From Eggerthellaceae bacterium (lineage in GTDB: Bacteria > Actinomycetota > Coriobacteriia > Coriobacteriales > Eggerthellaceae): a stretch of DNA of 8,624 bases. This document shows positions 7,429-8,624 of this stretch, piece after piece. Positions within the stretch are counted from its first letter, which is position 1, and each line of letters starts with the position of its first letter. The notes under the pieces were generated by a model. The model had not been told where the DNA came from. It did not search any database and worked only from the letters and a program-made list of their open reading frames with translations. The stretch spans positions 1-8,624 of the forward strand of contig DMNP01000267.1 in NCBI GenBank assembly GCA_003452695.1, in the 5' to 3' direction. Both the position numbers and the translations under genes were made by a program.

Positions 7429-7435
7429 TCTCCCC
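7429..7435 (-). promoter_or_regulatory. Ribosome binding site deciding the long alr start
   Basis: On the minus strand GGGGAGA lies four bases before the ATG at 7422-7424. The alternative ATG at codon 135 (7020-7022) lacks a purine-rich site at suitable spacing. This supports translation of the N-terminal extension. A TTTAAT hexamer at 7460-7465 could be the -10 of alr, though no good -35 accompanies it. Confidence 0.7.
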
Positions 7436-7469
7436 TCGCCGATACCGCATTTGTTCCATATTAAACCAG

Positions 7470-7500
7470 AATGGGCTGGAGAACGTATCTCCAGCCCATT
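7470..7500. repeat. Perfect 13-bp inverted repeat upstream of alr
   Basis: AATGGGCTGGAGA (7470-7482) and TCTCCAGCCCATT (7488-7500) are exact reverse complements around a 5-base loop. The hairpin sits 45 bases before the alr start. Downstream on the minus strand comes CTGGTTTAAT, not a T-run. A separate terminator for mog already exists at 7561-7594, so this may be a second terminator, a leader structure or a protein-binding palindrome for alr. Confidence 0.7.
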
Positions 7501-7526
7501 TGCATGCTCGCACGTTGCGCATTGGC

Positions 7527-7567
7527 TGTTTTCACGGCCTGGGCGGCGGCACGGGTCGTGAAAAACA
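7527..7567. repeat. Inverted repeat between mog and alr
   Basis: TGTTTTCACG (7527-7536) pairs with CGTGAAAAACA (7557-7567), leaving one unpaired A, around a GC-rich 20-base interior. It shares the A/T tract of the neighbouring mog terminator, so the two structures are alternative folds and could give a bidirectional stop. Confidence 0.45.
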
Positions 7568-7594
7568 ACCGTTGCCCATCGCCCGTGGGCGATG
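7561..7594 (-). terminator. Terminator of mog
   Basis: On the minus strand CATCGCCC and GGGCGATG (7577-7594) form a perfect GC-rich stem with a very small loop. A minor CAAC/GTTG stem and a TTTTT run (7561-7565) follow. It begins 20 bases after the mog stop. The 11 bases between the main stem and the T-run make it slightly atypical. Confidence 0.6.
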
Positions 7595-7614
7595 CGGCGT
7601 GCCGCCCCGATTGG

Positions 7615-8091
7615 CTAGTGACCGCCGCCGGCCATCATTTTCGCGGCATGGGGCAACGCCTTCACCACGCCATCCCAGTTTTCGCGCGCGGCTTTTTCGC
7701 TGCCGGGGAAATTGATGACGATATGGCGGCCGCGCTGCATGCACAGGGCACGCGAGAGCATGGCGAACGGGGTGATTGCCAGCGAGTGCGCGCGCATGGC
7801 CTCGGCGATGCCGGGCACGTTGCGGTCGCACACGTCCTGCGTGGCCTCGGGCGTTACGTCGCGCAGCGACAAACCGCTGCCCCCGCATGTCAGGACGATG
7901 TCGGCATCGATCGCATCGCATGCCTCCACGATGGCAGCCGCAATGTCTGCCCGCTCGTCCTTCACGATAACGCGACTCGCGCACTCCCAGCCGTTGTCGG
8001 CTATAAGCTGCTCGAGCGCCGCCCCCGCCGTGTCCTCCTGTATCGTGCGCGTGTCCGAGCACGTGACAATCGCAAACTTCAAATCCGCCAT
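7615..8091 (-). CDS. mog: Molybdopterin adenylyltransferase, MogA/MoaB family
   Basis: Proteins of this family activate molybdopterin by adenylylation before molybdenum insertion, a late cytosolic step of molybdenum cofactor synthesis. The 158-residue product has the compact single-domain length. It begins KFAIVTCSDTRT (strand and loop of the MoCF fold) and carries the family signature TCGGSGLSLRDVTPEAT (residues 68-84; most members have GGTG). PGIAEAMR (93-100), AMLSRA (110-115) and INFPGSEKAARENW (126-139) follow, all expected in MPT-binding proteins. The ATG at 8089-8091 is chosen because AAGGAAGG lies five bases upstream and a good promoter lies at 8134-8161. The frame stays open upstream, but through repeats and promoter DNA. 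It appears monocistronic, with its own terminator. Mog and MoaB cannot be separated with certainty; the sequence around LSRA and PG resembles both. Confidence 0.9.
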   Translation of the reverse strand: MADLKFAIVTCSDTRTIQEDTAGAALEQLIADNGWECASRVIVKDERADIAAAIVEACDAIDADIVLTCGGSGLSLRDVTPEATQDVCDRNVPGIAEAMRAHSLAITPFAMLSRALCMQRGRHIVINFPGSEKAARENWDGVVKALPHAAKMMAGGGH

Positions 8092-8096
8092 GCAAG

Positions 8097-8104
8097 CCTT
8101 CCTT
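8097..8104 (-). promoter_or_regulatory. Ribosome binding site of mog
   Basis: AAGGAAGG on the minus strand, five bases before the ATG at 8089-8091. It decides the start against a far longer in-frame extension. Confidence 0.8.
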
Positions 8105-8133
8105 TCGTAGCCGCGAAACCTTCGCTCCGCCCC

Positions 8134-8161
8134 ATTGTAAGCGTTGTTGTCCGCATGTCGA
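8134..8161 (-). promoter_or_regulatory. Probable sigma-70-type promoter of mog
   Basis: On the minus strand TCGACA (8156-8161) and TACAAT (8134-8139) each match five of six consensus bases and are separated by 16 bases. The expected start of transcription near 8127 gives a leader of about 36 bases before the mog ATG. This also argues that the open frame further upstream is not translated. Confidence 0.6.
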
Positions 8162-8195
8162 GAACACGACTTTGCCGGGGGAAGACAACTGCGAG

Positions 8196-8219
8196 TTGCT
8201 GCTTGTGTTGCCGCTTGTG
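8196..8219. repeat. 12-base tandem duplication
   Basis: TTGCTGCTTGTG (8196-8207) is followed directly by TTGCCGCTTGTG (8208-8219), one mismatch in 12. It lies upstream of the mog promoter. Confidence 0.7.
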
Positions 8220-8263
8220 GCGGTGTGGGCAATTGATGGCGGGCATCGGGGAAGTGGCATTCC

Positions 8264-8403
8264 CCACGCCCTGCGCGGCGCGCCGCCACGCACCCCGTAC
8301 GGCGCCCGGCCACGCCCTGCGCGCGTCGTCCGGCCACGCCCTGCTCGCGGCGTCCGGCCGCCCCGCGTTCTGTGCGACGCCCTGCGCCGCGCGCCCCGTA
8401 CGG
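8264..8403. repeat. 24-base GC-rich tandem repeat array
   Basis: Four consecutive units each begin CCACGC and end in CCG or CCGG: 8264-8285 (22 bases), 8286-8309, 8310-8333 and 8334-8357 (24 bases each). The third and fourth units differ at only a few positions. A more decayed stretch, 8377-8403, again contains ACGCCCTGCGC and CCCCGTACGG, as in the first two units. It lies upstream of mog in DNA that otherwise shows no gene. Confidence 0.75.
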
Positions 8404-8412
8404 CTCACGCGA

Positions 8413-8619
8413 CCCCGTCCACCCGCAAGGCCGCCCTCGTTTTCCACGAGGTGCGGGTTGCGGGTGGATGGGGCCACCAGATCGGCCTTTTCCGTGCCTT
8501 CGGCGCACGAGGGCGAGGTTGCGGGTGGATTTCGCGCTTCCGGGGAAGCCCCCGGCGGCGTTTCCCCTGGTCGACCCTCGGCGACAACTTTCGATTCCAC
8601 CCGCAACCCCCGCCTTCTG
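8413..8619. repeat. Four copies of a ~25-base element in two inverted pairs
   Basis: A core TTGCGGGTGGA occurs at 8458-8468 and 8519-8529 on the + strand and inverted at 8418-8428 and 8596-8606. The similarity extends leftward of the core to an ACGAGG block: full copies are 8445-8469 (+), 8506-8530 (+) and 8417-8441 (-), with 8595-8619 (-) more diverged. The first pair forms a 16-base stem (8413-8428 with 8458-8473, one G-T pair) enclosing a CCTCGT/ACGAGG hairpin. The second pair forms a 13-bp stem (8517-8529 with 8596-8608). The arrangement resembles REP/BIME-type intergenic elements; this likeness is inferred. Confidence 0.7.
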
Positions 8620-8624
8620 CCCGC

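Larger units (their letters stand above)
8162..8624. other. Non-coding region upstream of mog, rich in repeats
   Basis: No convincing gene is seen on either strand. The minus frame that stays open into mog encodes Arg/Gly/Ala-rich low complexity across the 24-base tandem array and lacks family features. The region is made up of the repeats listed separately, plus small hairpins such as CGTGC/GCACG around 8493-8509 and GGGGAA/TTCCCC around 8542-8567. The gene to the right lies outside the window. Confidence 0.6.

Noticed and set aside
8092..8260. Possible molybdenum-cofactor riboswitch before mog
   Set aside because: The predicted leader is only about 36 bases and shows no extended conserved fold; I could not match the known motif by eye.
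8092..8508. In-frame N-terminal extension that would make the Mog protein 297 residues
   Set aside because: The extension crosses the 24-base tandem array and a likely promoter, is Arg/Gly-rich low complexity, and the ATG at 8089-8091 has a strong ribosome binding site at the normal family start.
8264..8619. Possible CRISPR array
   Set aside because: The 24-base units are directly adjacent without spacers, and the 25-base elements occur in both orientations at uneven spacing, so neither has the repeat-spacer pattern.

Overview
The window looks like chromosomal DNA from a high-GC Gram-positive bacterium. My best guess is an actinobacterium of the Coriobacteriia (Eggerthellaceae-like). The clues are strong AGGAGG-type ribosome binding sites, GC-rich codon use, a secreted CAP/Ig-like protein ending in a lysine-rich module of the kind seen in coriobacterial surface proteins, and a typical housekeeping gene set. 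The genus is inferred, not proven.

Layout, left to right. The 3' end of enolase (eno, + strand, 5' end outside the window) is followed by a terminator hairpin and about 530 bases of non-coding DNA. That stretch holds three degenerate repeat units spaced exactly 104 bases apart and a strong nested hairpin. All other genes lie on the minus strand. Read in their own direction (right to left) they are: a mog/moaB-type molybdopterin adenylyltransferase with its own promoter and terminator; then alr (alanine racemase with a ~135-residue disordered N-terminal extension), a family-4 [4Fe-4S] uracil-DNA glycosylase, and folC (dihydrofolate/folylpolyglutamate synthase), closely spaced as one probable operon; and finally a 962-residue secreted CAP-domain protein with several Ig-like/MBG domains, which converges on eno. 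The right edge (8106-8624) is non-coding and dense in repeats: a 12-base tandem, a 24-base tandem array, and four copies of a ~25-base element arranged as two inverted pairs.

The enzymes are housekeeping functions: glycolysis, D-alanine supply for peptidoglycan, uracil removal from DNA, folate polyglutamylation and molybdenum cofactor synthesis. The CAP protein is the only exported product and probably acts at or outside the cell surface. I found no CRISPR array, transposase, phage gene, tRNA or rRNA, and no clear new multi-gene system. The points most worth checking are the two intergenic repeat families, the extension and substituted active-site positions of the alanine racemase, and the charge-segregated architecture of the CAP protein.
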